Of a stretch of DNA of 64,000 bases, positions 12,770 through 24,918 are shown piece by piece. The stretch is taken from assembly GCA_032622095.1 (NCBI GenBank), contig CP136069.1, forward strand, positions 34,012,194 to 34,076,193. Direction: 5' to 3'. Below the pieces are notes generated by a model, which did not search any database, was not told the DNA's origin, and saw only the letters and a list, made by a program, of their open reading frames with translations. Source of the DNA: Siphonodentalium dalli. Lineage: Eukaryota > Mollusca > Scaphopoda > Gadilida > Siphonodentaliidae. A program made the position numbers and the translations under genes. How positions within the stretch are numbered: position 1 is the stretch's first letter; every line of letters starts with the position of its first letter.

Positions 12770-13400
12770 TCTCCATTGATTAACATATCCTTGAGTTATT
12801 GTGTCACCCAAGGTACACATGTACAACCCACCCATTACCTCAGTCACTCCATATTTACATAAACACAACACAAATGACAACATAGTCACCCACTTTATAC
12901 ACGTACACCTGATCATACAGCCATACTTGGTTATACCCATACATACCACAAACGACGATACAGCCACGAGTCACCATGTATGAACACCAGGTATACACAT
13001 ACACCCGACACATGGCCATATAGTCACTCTATGTATACATATTCACTGCATTCACGATCATACGGTCACGCGTTGTATACCTATTCACCTCACCGTGGAC
13101 TATACAGCCACTACATGTATACTTATTCGCATATCCATTACCATAGAGTAAATCCAGTTATACATATGCACATCACCAATGGTGAGCCCTTCCAGATATA
13201 CCAATACCCGCACATACAACATCTCATAAGTTCCACACTTGCCATACTCATGATCATGCATCTACTACCCATACACCATCAATGATAACACATCCACAAC
13301 ATATATAAATATACAACCCGCCGTTGCCAACAGGGCACTCCCCATATACCCACACATCATCCATGACCATACAATAACTCGCGGTATACCTATTATCCTC
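12770..13400 (-). repeat. Same minisatellite in inverted orientation, right array
   Basis: Here the unit reads as the complement, for example CATATAGTCACTCTATGTAT. The array is about 0.6 kb against 1.6 kb on the left. A non-repeat loop of roughly 80-100 bp with a run of nine C separates the arrays (about 12690-12770). Confidence 0.75.
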
Positions 13401-14768
13401 ATCTACGATCATAGAGTAACTCCCTGGCTGTCATCTTGGCTTCCACCCTGTATCCAGTTGATAAATTTTTATCATAATGGGCCAGACTATACCCACATCT
13501 CATGGTTCATCTCAGTTCCGTCTCAAAGTTCTGCCCATTTCCTTTCAATAATATGGCCATAATCACAAAAGAGGTTATCCGCAAAATTCCATACTGCAAC
13601 TTTAAAATGAATTTGTCATGCCCCATACGGAACTAGGATAAACATAATAGAACATAGTTGTCAGTTAATTAACTAACAGGTATAATAACCAAGTGAGTCA
13701 CAATTTGCTACCTTTTCGGATAACGCAGAGAATAATTTTCTGGATATGTGTAAAAAATTTACTTTTTACAAATTTGGTTGCCATTTTGGAAGCCATCTTG
13801 AGCAATTTAGTCTATAAACAACATAGTGTGACACATTTAAGATAGGTCAAAACAATAAACACATTTGATACCAAAGGTAGTTGCATTTTATTTGAAAAAA
13901 TGGTCGAACCTTGAAAAGTGATTTTTTGCCGATATATATGTCAAGTTTGTGAGAGAAAAATCCAATATACCTGGTGATGTCAGTGGTGACAATAGTAACA
14001 ATGACACATGGTGTATCAGACATGTTAGTATTCAATGTATAGAATACAGATTAGCCAATGTTATACATCAACCACAACTTGTAAGCAATTGCATGACACC
14101 CTGGTGCAATATTTACAATTTTCCATATTTTGGCGGCCATTTTGGCAGCCATTTTGAGCCAAGGTAAGATTTTTGGTTCCAGAGAATTGGAATATTTATA
14201 GGTAATGATATGCCTCACTTGCATTACAATTTTCTTTTCATTTCTAGTTGAAATATGACTAGAATCCCAATTGTGATATTGACGGATTGGAAGGGGTTAG
14301 GGCCCCAATAATTGCATATTTAATTGCTCCAATGATCGGTTAATATACAAAACACAAAATAAAGTTGCATTACTCAACCAGTTCCAAACAGCAGGAAATG
14401 AACTAGAAGATATTTGTGAAAAAATGTCATATTTTCAACTTCCGGCGGCCATATTGGCGGCCATCTTATGATAATTTAGATATGTTTTGGCCCAAATGAA
14501 CCGTGGTCACCTCCCAACTATAATTGTATTGAGAAATCTGTGAGAAGATGCGATTTTCACAAGAAAAGGATAGCATAAACCACCCAACCCAAAAACTTAG
14601 ATTTTCAAAAAGGTCAAGGTCAAATTGAAGGTCAAGGTGACCTCCAAAATCTGGAACCAGCCAGTTTAGTGATACTCACCAACCACTTAACAAATTCTGA
14701 AAGTTTGGCGCTTCTATCACAAAGTGAACGATTTTTATGTTTTCCTGTAATTATCCCCCCCACTATTA

Positions 14769-16007
14769 AACAAAAAGTGACACCAACCCTTTGGAAAATA
14801 TACTTGAATTATATATTTGCACCCTTTCCACTTCGAAATACTTTTATCAGTCTGTTATCTCCGCCAATTCATTTTTTTTTCAATTACATTGTACATGTAT
14901 CCAAATCGTATGTTTTCGACATCCAGTTAAAAGTTCCTGTTCAATATGACGCCATATAATCACCATGTGTAGGTTTTTTCTGTCGGTGGGGTTTATTTGT
15001 GATCGCTCAATCCGTCTCTATCCCTTTGTGTTCGTACATTCATCATTAAATATATTTGACCATGAACCATGTAAATACCAGGAAAGCCAGGAAAAGCTGT
15101 ATATATAGTCTTCTATGGTGTTGGTCAATAAAATATCTATCTCTTATAAAGAGCGTTTTCGTTTATGATCTTTTGTACTCGTGTTCAGTGTAAAATGATG
15201 TAAGCGTTTGTGTATTTTCGCGATGCTTGTGCCATTGGGATGATGGTGCTTGCAAGTAGTTTTCATGCTCCCACATAACATAAACTTTATAAATAAATTT
15301 TGGTGTCAAATCAGGGGGGGGGGGTGGGTCATCCACTTTTTTCCATACACTAGGCCGGGGTGGGTGGTTGGTTCAGCTGCGAAAAGGTAACTTTTTTCCT
15401 GAGTGGTCGCAATTTTTTCCTCTTACAACATTTCTTCAATATAAATGCCTCAAAGTGTTCAGCATCATTGTTAAGGTGTGTATGACACTTAGGGCAGTGC
15501 TTAGGGGGGGGGGTAGTTAGTGTGGATATGGGCATGATGCTTCTCAGAAATCCAGATTACGAACCAACTCTCAGGAATTCGCCTTTTACATCCGATCACA
15601 TTGCCATGTACCAATGCTACTGGTTCCAGATGAAAATGGACAGTTATGTAGCACATGAATAAACTTTAATATAAATAAAATGAAAAAAGCTATTCATTTA
15701 TCTCATTAATATTTACTCATTATACCTGATCAGACCAGATGACTCAGTCAAAATTGTATCGGAACTTGGCATGGGACTGTAGACTGCAACAACGCATATC
15801 ACTGAGATAATAATCTTGAGATGGTGGGACCCAGATAAAAGATTGGGCGAGCATACATAGACCTTGAATGTGTAGATATGGAGAAGGCTGCTAAGTGGAA
15901 TAAACTAAATCAGAACAGATGAGTGAAAAGAAGGGAAAGAAAATATAATATAACTTAATATAATATGCAAGTCTAAAAATAATGTGCTGGTCATCAGCAA
16001 AATGATC
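14769..16007. other. Intronic sequence without recognised genes
   Basis: The tract is AT-rich with G and C homopolymer runs at 15316-15324 and 15505-15513. No exon or paired repeat could be supported. Confidence 0.5.
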
Positions 16008-16215
16008 GAAGTCTGCAGATGGCGAATTTGGCGATACTACCCGGCATAGCATCAACAAATTCAACCTCTAAAGACCTCATTCTATTTTGGTCTCGACCAA
16101 CCATGGAGAACTAGCTACATATGAGGGTCACATATGGTGAATTTGGTAATGCTATAGCCCACTCTGCTGGGTAGCATCACAAAACTCACCCTCCTTTGAG
16201 CTTATTCTGCAGACT
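16008..16215. mobile_element. Family G hairpin MITE, decayed
   Basis: Two degraded hairpins (about 16010-16085 and 16120-16210) carry GGCGAATTTGGCGATACTAC and GGTGAATTTGGTAATGCTAT and their inverted partners. They match the two hairpins of 5335-5753. Confidence 0.5.
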
Positions 16216-17689
16216 GCATATGACCGTCTTATTTTCAAGTTCCTATTTACACGCAGTACATGTATTTGTATGAATGCTTGACCTGGGTCTGGCCTTAGCA
16301 CAGTACCTAGCCCAAGAACTCAGCTCATGGAAATGAAAATTAGTTTTGTGATACATAGTGGATTTTAGCTGAATACCTGTATTGTTGGAGAGTTAATTGC
16401 CAGGTGGTGTTGCCCTAATAATTTTTTCAAAAATCATAATTGACATAAATTCATGTGATACTATGGGACACATCTAAAGTTACACTTTCTGTGATGAAAA
16501 GAAGGTACACTAATGCTTTTATATTTGTTTACATGTATAATGAGCATTATGAGCTACCTTAGACAATATTTGGGGAAGAATCAATCAATAATTTACTGAT
16601 CAGCACATGTATTCTGTGTGTTATTTTGGGTTTTTCCAGGTATTTTTTTAGAACCTGTTTCGTGTTGTTACAAAAGTTGGAATGACTTAGAAGAACCAGA
16701 AATGGAAATAGGGTAACTGTAATACTGACCATCAAGCTTAAATGGTGTGATATTACAGATTTGGAGGTAAAAAGGGGGTGGGTACCCCGCATGAAATTGG
16801 AAAAAATATTTGTTCCTTCAAATAGGGGGGTGGTGGGTACCCAAGAGCAGGCCAAAAGTTATTTCAGCCTAATGTCATGTCACTTTTTCCCGACCCCCCC
16901 CCCCTGGTCAAATCGGACAGGGAGCAAGCTGACAGCCATGGGACATGTGGGTTCAGATATGAATAGATTGAGGTGGGGTATCACACTATACCTAAATTGA
17001 ATTCCCTATATTCCGCTCTAATACGCAATCAATGTGGGATAAAACATCTCAACGTGATAACAAGTATTCCACGAACTACCGATGGAATGAATTTTCTCCG
17101 TGCGCATGTAATTGTGGACAAAATAACTCAACTATCGGAAACTTGTCACATAGATGTACGTTTATACATCAACTAAACCATGCACTCGCCAACTGACTCA
17201 AATAGGCATTGCCATATCCATTCATATATAACATTAGAGTAAGTTCCCTTTACCCGTTAACAAGTGTTCTCCTCCACGCGCAGCAAAGGAGATCTGTAGT
17301 ACTGGATTTTGTCTGTTCTTATAAATGACGGGAAATCGCACACACTTGTAAATTGCCGGTATCCATAGTATTCGACACGTCCCCCACAGTCAAAACACGG
17401 CTATTGTGAATCTATAGTACAGGGCCCTGGTCTGTTGAGAGGTACAACAAATATTGTGCGGTTTAGGTCTGTTTAACTAGTTCATTTTTTCGAGATGTCT
17501 ATGTGTCATGGAATAAGAACCTTTTATCCAAATGGTGTAGCCTTTGATGTGGGAGTGAATTTCTAGTATATATGCCATTATATCCTCCCATCATATTCTT
17601 TCAATTGTCGATCCAATGGAACTGTGGTGCAATGCAATATTTAGCAATGAATATTGAGCATTATTTAAGGCAGTTATGCCATTAGAGTT
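16216..17689. other. Intronic sequence without recognised genes
   Basis: No splice-bounded coding segment or clear repeat pair was found. C-run and G-run tracts lie at about 16827 and 16898. Confidence 0.45.
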
Positions 17690-17842
17690 ATTCTGTGTGT
17701 AACTTAGTCACTATGATTGACACCAGAGTTGGTCGTAGTGACTCACTGAAAGGTGTGGGTTAGTCAAAGTTACTCCAAATGTTTGTGACTATAGCCCTAA
17801 GTTAGTCATATTGACCCGATTTTGTTCTCTGTGTAGATTTGG
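17690..17842. repeat. AGTCA-rich hairpin repeat, family H
   Basis: The edges read TTCTGTGTGTAACTTAGTCA and a complementary TTAGTCATATTGACC ... TCTGTGT, so the unit is self-complementary. It resembles 48785-48920. Confidence 0.5.
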
Positions 17843-18911
17843 AGTAACTCTGATACTCGTGCTCTTCCGTAACAATTTGCAACATATGGGATATATATAA
17901 AGGATCTCTGATGAGTCGCAATTCTATACGAAATTTATTAACCGAGTGCACTTCGAGCCGAGCTTTTGTGAGTTTCGAATCGAATTTAGTGGAAAGGTGA
18001 ATAAATTACGTATATAGAATTGGGACGAATTTGATATCCTTTTAGCAAGGAAAAATTATCTCGAAACGGCTGGGGTTAAAACAAATTAATATTGATGTCC
18101 TTATCACACCCAAATAGGAAGTAAAGACACCTTCAAGAAAAAATGTAGTTCCATTTTAAATGTGTCTTTTCGTGTTGTTAAAATTGTTCAACCACCATTA
18201 TCAACCATGTTTGTCCCACAGTCAAAACTAAATAATCCAACACAAATTGAATATCATAATTATATTCTGATTAACATAATAATTATACATTGATCGGTAT
18301 CATTGCACTAAGCTCTTACGTCACTGCGCGGGCCAATAATACATATATAAGGCCGGGTTTAGGGGCTAATTATGTTGACATATATATATATTTCGACAGG
18401 TTCCGTTGAGACTCTAACATCTTTATGTAGAATCAAGTTTGAATTTGCGCAGCCAATGGGGTCACGTGTGAAGGTTCTAAAAAGCTGCACAAATTCCTTA
18501 TCAGGCACTGGATTGCTTCGTTTGGAGTCAAACAAACAATTGTTCTGTACCGTTGACACGTTTGCGCCATGCAGGAGATAACGCTGACGAGCGCCCTGAT
18601 AAGAAAAAGTAGCTTTTGGTGTTTTATCGGCTTGCTTATCAGATAGGGACGGTTCTTTTGTGAGCTATGTTGTCACATGATTCAACGGGTTGCAACATTT
18701 AGAAGGAATCTGTTTGAACAATAACTGGGGTCACCGCGTATGACCATTATAGTGTTTGTGGTTGGGACAATGGTGACGTCTAACCGAAAAATAACATCCT
18801 ATTCCTCTTAGTCGATCCGGCATTGCATGAACTGTTGCAAAGTCCCATGCTACGTTGGCCTGACCGCTGCCACCACGTACACATAATTTTAGGAAATCAC
18901 TCATGTTTTTA

Positions 18912-19020
18912 TTTAAGTCTTTTGTCAGTTACACTTCATTCTGAGAAACCGAACTGTCCATATTCATTTGAAAATTGGCCAGGTCGAGCCAGAATGAATT
19001 GTTACTGACAAAACACTTAA
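18912..19020. mobile_element. Short TTAA-flanked hairpin MITE, family K
   Basis: TTAA followed by GTCTTTTGTCAGTTACA, and at the right end TGTTACTGACAAAACAC followed by TTAA. Its right TTAA (19017-19020) is also the left TTAA of the next element. A second copy is at 35459-35580. Confidence 0.6.
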
Positions 19021-19104
19021 CCCTTTGAGTGCCAGGGGCCGATCTCATCGGCCCTAAACCTACAATATAAGTCTGTTAAAGAATATAAGAATAAATTATT
19101 AAAA

Positions 19105-19140
<36 letters not shown>

Positions 19141-19263
19141 TTAGGCCAATGCATTCTCTTATATATGCGAGGCGACCTATGGTCGACTCGCATATATAAG
19201 AGAATGCATTGGCACAGGGTATATGGGTTGATACAAAAATCGACCTGGCACTCAAATGGTTAA
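19017..19263. mobile_element. TTAA-flanked hairpin MITE, family B
   Basis: The ends CCCTTTGAGTGCCAGG and CCTGGCACTCAAATGG are inverted copies and each abuts TTAA. Inside are a GGGCCGATCTCATCGGCCC hairpin, a poly-A run of about 29, and the 67-bp palindrome at 19146-19212. The second copy (33711-33964) lies in the opposite orientation. A piggyBac-type origin is inferred from the TTAA. Confidence 0.8.
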
Positions 19264-19899
19264 TTAAGTAAGGGTTAGAGCACAATAATTGTTCTTTACC
19301 AGAATCTATCGAGTCGAAGATGAGATTTATTCTAAGAAATAACTACTCGCGTGCTCTGACCGACTTAGAGCACAATTGATCCCACATAATACAATCAACT
19401 GGAAATGTGCCACTGAGCGTGTTTTGACCAGGAGGTACAATTCGTGCGCTGGTCGCGATTAGACACAATAGCCGGTTAGCCACGCCCAACAACGTAATTA
19501 ACATGCACTGATCGCCGTTGTATTCGAATAGATATGTCCGAAACAACACGGAATGGTCCCACTTTAAAGAAACCATACGATTTGTCTATTAGTATTGAGT
19601 GTGCCCATATGCAACAATGGGATAATCACTGAACTCACCGTTTTGACACTCGCTGGCATGATATTGTATTGTAGGAATATCCCCTTCACCAAGCACACAC
19701 AGTGCAGCATGTTAACATCACAAAACACATAGGTTATAGTTGAGTTGTTTCCCTTTGAAGGCCGGGCAGGATGTTCGGAATTCCCTTCAACCTAATACGT
19801 CTTTATTAGTGGATTGGCTCGGAGAGGAGCCCGGGAGGATATGCAGAGACGTGGCGACAAGGGGGGTTTGGGGGGGGGGTGTCTCACCCCCCCCAACTT

Positions 19900-20640
19900 T
19901 GGTCAAAATTTTCAACAGTTGGAAATTTCATACCTGCCAAAACATTAGTTGGAAATTTCACACCAACAATAGGTTGAAAATGTTCTTGTTGTTTGATTCT
20001 CAAACTACTTATTGGGGGAATTAATTGTTTTCGGACCAATATTTGCATATTTTCCTATCTTTTGTCAAATTTTTTTATTGAAATGGTCATCAGTTGGAAA
20101 TTTTCCAAACTTAGGGGGGGTGACAGGTTAGAAATTTCCAACACTTGGAAAGCTTGTGTCCTGATCCCTCCCTCGTGGCCAGTCAAAAACTGCTAGTTAA
20201 TTTAAGAAAACAATATTGTCAACAACATTTGGTCAACATTGTCATTGGAATTGTCATCAGTTGGAAATTTTCCAACCTAAGTCAGGTTTGATATTTCCAA
20301 CTCTAGAAAGGCTTGAGGCTAGTCTAGATGCTAGGATTTTGCGATTTTCTTGTTCAGATTTCAAAATTTTCGCACACCTGGCCGAACCAACGTCAGCCCG
20401 GTGTGTCATTGTCCATCCCCCGTGGCCAATACAAAACTGCTAAATAGTTTACCAAATAATATTTTACTACATTTGGTCAAACTTATGGAATGAAATGGTC
20501 ATCAGTTGAATTCAGTTCCCAACCTGATGGGGAGTATGATGTTGGAAATTTCAAACACCAGTAAAGCTTCAGTTGAGGCCAATCTAGATGCTAGGATTTG
20601 CCATTTTCTTGTATAGTTTTCAAAATTTTCTCGCACATTG
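19900..20640. repeat. Degenerate tandem units of ~200-270 bp
   Basis: Three diverged units begin near TCATCAGTTGGAAATTTTCC (about 20087, 20251, 20500). Units 2 and 3 share TAGATGCTAGGATTT and CAAAATTTTC. The last unit ends exactly where the candidate - strand exon 20637-20838 begins on the + map, so it forms the start of that exon's downstream intron. Confidence 0.6.
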
Positions 20641-20838
20641 TGGCGAGCTGATTGCTGCAAGCTGAGTGGTATCGATGGGTGGTTTTCTTCCCGCTATTAT
20701 GTTGCCTGATGTCTTGATCAAAGCCGTTGACAGAGATGGGGAACACCGGGTTGTGGTAGTATTCCGGTCTCCTCGGTGATAAGATGTCCATCTCCACATC
20801 AAAGACGACGGCATGGGTTACCGGAGTGAACTCGAATA
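20637..20838 (-). CDS. Candidate internal exon of an unrecognised gene
   Basis: On the - strand an acceptor (TTAGTATTGCAG) precedes a 202-nt open segment that ends at a usable donor (ACAAT then GTGCGA). Its frame gives 66 full codons rich in Asp, Pro, His and Arg and including FDVEMDILSPRRPEYYHN. Codon use looks coding, and the frame stops soon after the donor, where a repeat starts. I do not recognise the family. It lies inside GATA intron 1 on the opposite strand, so it would be a nested gene. It begins with two bases of a split codon and ends with two bases. Confidence 0.45.
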
Positions 20839-21035
20839 CTGCAATACTAATAAATACTTATACATACTAGAAACATAAATCTTATTTACTACCTCACCGG
20901 TCCCCAAAACCACAAGTTGTGGTATTGGTTAATTTGCATATAATTAGATAAAACGAATATTTGAACTGTTTGCTTCATTTGTGCTCTTATCGGAAAGTTG
21001 TTATTCTATACATTTTGTATATCGAAAAACCCGAG

Positions 21036-21380
21036 TCATTATTATCATCATCATCATCATCTTCATCATCAACATTATTATTATCGTCGCCATCGTCATC
21101 ATCATCATCATCACATCATCATCGTCATCATCGTCGTCGTCATCATCATCATCATCATCATCATCACATCATCATCGTCATCATCGTCGTCGTCATCATC
21201 ATCGTCATTATCATCATTATCATGTTCAACATCATCACCATCATCAATCATCATCATCATCACATCATCATCATCGTCATCATCGACATCATCATCATCA
21301 TATCATTATAATCATGTTCAACATCGTCATTATCATCATCGTCATCATCATCGTCGTCGTCATCATCATCGTCGCCACAG
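21036..21380. repeat. (ATC)n / (GTC) microsatellite
   Basis: About 340 bp of ATC and GTC triplets with a few interruptions. All three + frames are open (Ser-, His- or Ile-rich), which is expected from the repeat and not evidence of a protein. Confidence 0.95.
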
Positions 21381-21543
21381 CCTAAATATTCAATGCATGA
21401 TATATAGACCGCGCTTCCTTCCTAGCCAATCCGAGAAAAATACCCTTTAGAATAACAATGTGAATGTCATCCAGTTCACCTAATAAGACATGCATGCTAG
21501 TTTACATGTGTACATAAATCCTCGGCGATGACAAGTTATTTAC

Positions 21544-21796
21544 CCATGAGATGACAAACGAGCCGGTTTTCTTTCTTTCGGTGGGTGAGACCGGGCCGGG
21601 TATTACCACGTCATGATTTATGATGTTTGTTCTGAATCTCTGGGTTTGTTCCTCCCCAGAATCACTCTTGTAAAAATCGATTCGACCCACAAGGTACACA
21701 TCGTGAACTCTTTGTTGCAGTGAACAACCCGTCGTGTGAATTTGAAGTCCCTCAATATTTATGGACTCAATTTCTCTATCATTACGAAGCACAAAA
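21544..21796 (-). CDS. Candidate internal exon of an unrecognised gene
   Basis: On the - strand a 253-nt open segment lies between a possible acceptor (CATTATTTTGAG, weak) and a donor (TCATGG then GTAAAT). It encodes about 84 residues including TTGCSLQQRVHDVYLVGRID and ends with SFVISW. The balanced composition, unlike the AT-rich surroundings, supports coding. It may belong with 20637-20838, but its donor is phase 0 while that exon needs phase 1, so an exon would be missing between them. The family is not recognised. Confidence 0.4.
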
Positions 21797-22802
21797 CTCA
21801 AAATAATGGGGTTTTTTGGCAGTTATATCATAAGTCAAAATTTAGACTTGCATTCAATCTTCATTTATTGGCGCGTTGTCACCCGGTTGTCTGTCTCGTT
21901 GCGTTAAATTCAGAGCACTACACGTACATGGTCATAATAATCCATATTCGAATAAGTTTCCATACTATGCCCTTTTATAAATAGACTGGCTGAAACAGAC
22001 TCCCATTTATTCAGCGTCGGAGGGGCCTGCGACCCCTTTGTGCGTTAGGGGCATTTGGCCCATGTATGCGCTTCTTGGATATGACCGCCAGATCATATTC
22101 TTGTATATAAATTGATCATATTATTATGCTACTTCAATATGTCCTCGGCCAAATAGGTTCACATTGGACATAAATGTTGACATTGGTTCATATTGGACGT
22201 ATTTGGTTCTGATATAAGCACATAGTGGACTTATATACCCGTTATTCTGTTGGATAGCGCGGCCACAACGAAACACATCTATAAAGATCGTACACCTGGT
22301 GCTGATAGGCCCATAGTGAGTGTATTTTTTTGGGGGGGGGGGGGGGGTTATTTATTTAATTACATTTTTTTAGATAATATTTTTTTGAAAAACTAACTCT
22401 GTCATAACCTCCACCAGGGTACCCCGAGTCACCACACCGAATTTGGTCAAAATCGGTCTAGGGATCTGGGAGAAAAATCCGTACAGACTGGCTCTTCAAT
22501 GGAAATTTCAATTTTATATTGCATTTGTGTTATGGTTTCTTCTGTCGTTGTGTCGGACACTTATCCATCTATTGTTACGCCCTATGGGTGTATACTGCCA
22601 GCGTGATCTAGCCGTGTCAATGGAGCTATGGGAAATATCTCGCAGAACAACACATCTCGCGATTCAGACGATGCGAGTTATTTTAGGAAATAAGATTTAA
22701 AATGTACTTGCTATATTGCGTACCGATTAGACTTTTGTTTTTTGCAGGATGTATGTATTCGCGGATGTCTCATTGTTGCAGTATGTTACTTTTATGATCG
22801 TG
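21797..22802. other. Intronic sequence without recognised genes
   Basis: Short open frames only. The patch at 22140-22230 has several imperfect TTCATATTGGAC-like motifs. A run of 15 G sits near 22333. Confidence 0.45.
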
Positions 22803-23192
22803 TTAACCCTTTACCCAACAGAAGGGCCCTGTGCCAATGCATTCTCTTATATATGCGAGTCGACCATAGGTCGCCTCGCATATATAAGAGAATGCATTGG
22901 CTTAACACATTAAAAATTATAAAATTGTTAAAGAATGTAAGAAAAAATGGTAAAAAAGTGTTTTTTTTAGGCCAATGCATTCTCTTATATATGCGAGGCG
23001 ACCTATGGTCGACTCGCATATATAAGAGAATGCATTGGCACAGGGCATAACTGTAACTATCACAATGTGGTCAAGGATCCGGTTCCAATGATATCCATAT
23101 TTGTATGGTTCTATTGAGACAGACCGAAGATAGTTTAGGCTGTTGAAGCTTTATTTGGCCGGTTTTGGCCGGTTTGTTGGGTAAAGGGTTAA
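22803..23192. mobile_element. TTAA-flanked double-palindrome MITE, family A (complete)
   Basis: The element is 390 bp including both TTAA sites. The ends are CCCTTTACCCAACA and its complement. Two 67-bp palindromes (22834-22900 and 22972-23038) flank an AT-rich spacer. The right side has a unique arm with CCGGTTCCAATGATATCC and AAAGCTTCAACAGCC on the complement, ending ~320 bp upstream of the N-finger exon. No coding capacity; piggyBac-type mobilisation is inferred. Confidence 0.85.
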
Positions 23193-23516
23193 TTGCTTTC
23201 GGTATTTAGGTGTGAACAATAGCTGGGCAACCCTTGGAGATTTTATTGAGGGAACACAATGTATGATATAACAGCTAACATTGCTGGTCCGCATTTAGAG
23301 GCTTTCTGATGTGGTGAATGAGAAACCTGCAGTGATAATAATTTGCCGTAGTTGTTATAAAAATTTGAAGGATTAGTTGTTTTAACTGTGGTGCATTCAT
23401 GAAACCAATATATTTTATATTATAATTTATATATATATTCCCAATAATATGATCTTGAGGGCGTTACCATTTCTGTCTATGTTTTTCGTCTTTTAACTGC
23501 TGATATCTCATTCCAG

Positions 23517-23677
23517 ACAGCCAGGGAGAGTTTTACGGCGAAGGACGGGAGTGTGTTAACTGCGGGACGGTTTCCACGCCCCTGTGGAGGCGAGACGACT
23601 CTGGTCACTATCTGTGCAATGCTTGTGGATTGTATCATAAAACAAACGGCCTGGGCCGAAGCCAGATCTCATCTCCA
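23517..23677 (+). CDS. GATA4/5/6-like transcription factor, exon 2 (N-terminal zinc finger)
   Basis: The exon encodes residues 439-492 with a perfect GATA finger C-X2-C-X17-C-X2-C (Cys 451, 454, 472, 475) including STPLWRRD and [14 protein letters not shown]-fingers of GATA factors bind DNA weakly and contact FOG-type cofactors. The acceptor TTCCAG and donor GTAAGT are clean, and both phases fit the neighbours. The oddity is the tail: after GLYHKTNG the usual NRPL...RRL basic linker is replaced by LGRSQISSP, and the two fingers are 26 residues apart (Cys 475 to Cys 502) where vertebrate factors have 29. This may weaken N-finger DNA contact; that is inference. Confidence 0.95.
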
Positions 23678-23833
23678 GTAAGTAATCTGCGATTCCTCAA
23701 GATATTCTCTCTTCATGCAGGCCGAATCACAGGCTCTTGCATGATGAAAATACTAAAATGCCAATATATAGACTACCATGCAGTGACAGGTTTAGTCCAT
23801 ATTAGTATTTTGTGTTTCTCCCCAGAAGCCTTA

Positions 23834-24918
23834 AAGGAGTATTGTACTCAAATGTTGTTGTTGGTTTCTATAGTCTCTGAGTCGTAGAATAAGGTAATTA
23901 GTTTTCCATTGTTTCAAAGTCTGTTGAGTACGAATAAATGTTACGAATGGCAGATAATCCGGAATGCGAAAATACAAATTGTCGTTTTAGTAATTTTAGT
24001 ACAGTTTTCAAGCAAAAATGTATGAAATAAATGTTATATTATATCCATACTATAGTCCCATATACTCATTTAAGTTATTGTCACAGTGAGTGGCTTGAAT
24101 TTACGCCCGTATATCAACAAATTGATTTGCACGATCGCGTGTGCCACATGTTGCCCAATCCACTATCCGTCAATTTACGTCTTGTACACGGAAATTCGTA
24201 ATTTAATTTATGGCTCCAGCCATCAAATTGCTAACTTTAATTTTAAGATAACCTATTAACCTGAATGTTTACAGAATACATCTTCCACTGAAATTACTTA
24301 TTTTTCTATATATTATCGATATTAGATCGTTGTTATTACAGGAATTTATTGAAAATGGCGTACATCACCCCTCTAAAGGGACGATTAAAGGGACTGAGGC
24401 CTAGTGGGTTAATGAGAAATACTATAATCGTCTGTATAACAACTATCATCAACAAGTACATGTCAAATAGTTCTTATTTTCATTATTAATAACCCTCCAC
24501 AAACAATATTTCGATATCGAAACAATTGTTATGTAAACATTACTGTTACAGTGGCATTATCGATCAACATCCATTAATCTAATAAGATACTAACGTTTAA
24601 TCGAAACTTGACGGTAAACATGCATTTAATTGGGAAAAAAAGTCAAAACATTGGAAAAAGTCTTCTGAAAATTATTTTAGACTTAAATATTTGAACTTAC
24701 TACACGATTAGTTATGTTTGTTGACAAATCACTGTACTGTTATTGTTTGCATAACAATGGTTTCAACATACAATATTTCGTTATTGGAGAACTATTTGTA
24801 ATTAATGTTAGAATAAAGTTTATCTATTTTTCCATGTTCTTCTTGGTGGTTATGATTTTACAGACTTTAATTTTTTTGCACATTTACCAACTGAGAAGGC
24901 ATTGAGTCCCGTTAATCT
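23834..24918. repeat. Interspersed repeat, inverted partner of 3164-4930
   Basis: 23834-24372 is the reverse complement of about 4404-4930 with moderate divergence. 24384-24918 has ends TTAAAGGGACTGAGGC and GCATTGAGTCCCGTTAA, which suggests another TTAA-type element beside it. Confidence 0.55.

Larger units (their letters stand above)
9698..14765. mobile_element. 5.07-kb fold-back element with inverted arms and inverted minisatellite core
   Basis: The ends are TAGTGGGGGGGATA (9698) and its complement (ending 14765), flanked by TTA at 9695-9697 and 14766-14768. Left arm 9698 to about 11100 and right arm about 13380-14765 are inverted copies that stay alignable along their whole length, for example around 10440-10640 versus 13850-14060. 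The centre is a minisatellite (listed separately) that also changes strand. Long TIRs with inner tandem repeats are typical of Foldback and Galileo-type elements; the 3-bp TTA duplication is a possible hint of PIF/Harbinger ends. No transposase is recognisable, so the element would need an outside enzyme. Confidence 0.75.
2083..23516 (+). other. GATA gene intron 1 (21.4 kb)
   Basis: The intron runs from the GTGAGT donor at 2083 to the TTCCAG acceptor at 23511-23516. It contains a 5-kb fold-back element, several MITEs, a microsatellite and two candidate - strand exons, each listed separately. The remaining sequence is AT-rich with no + strand exon that I can support. Confidence 0.8.

Noticed and set aside
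20961-21450. Three overlapping Ser-, His- and Ile-rich open frames
   Set aside because: They are translations of an (ATC)n microsatellite.
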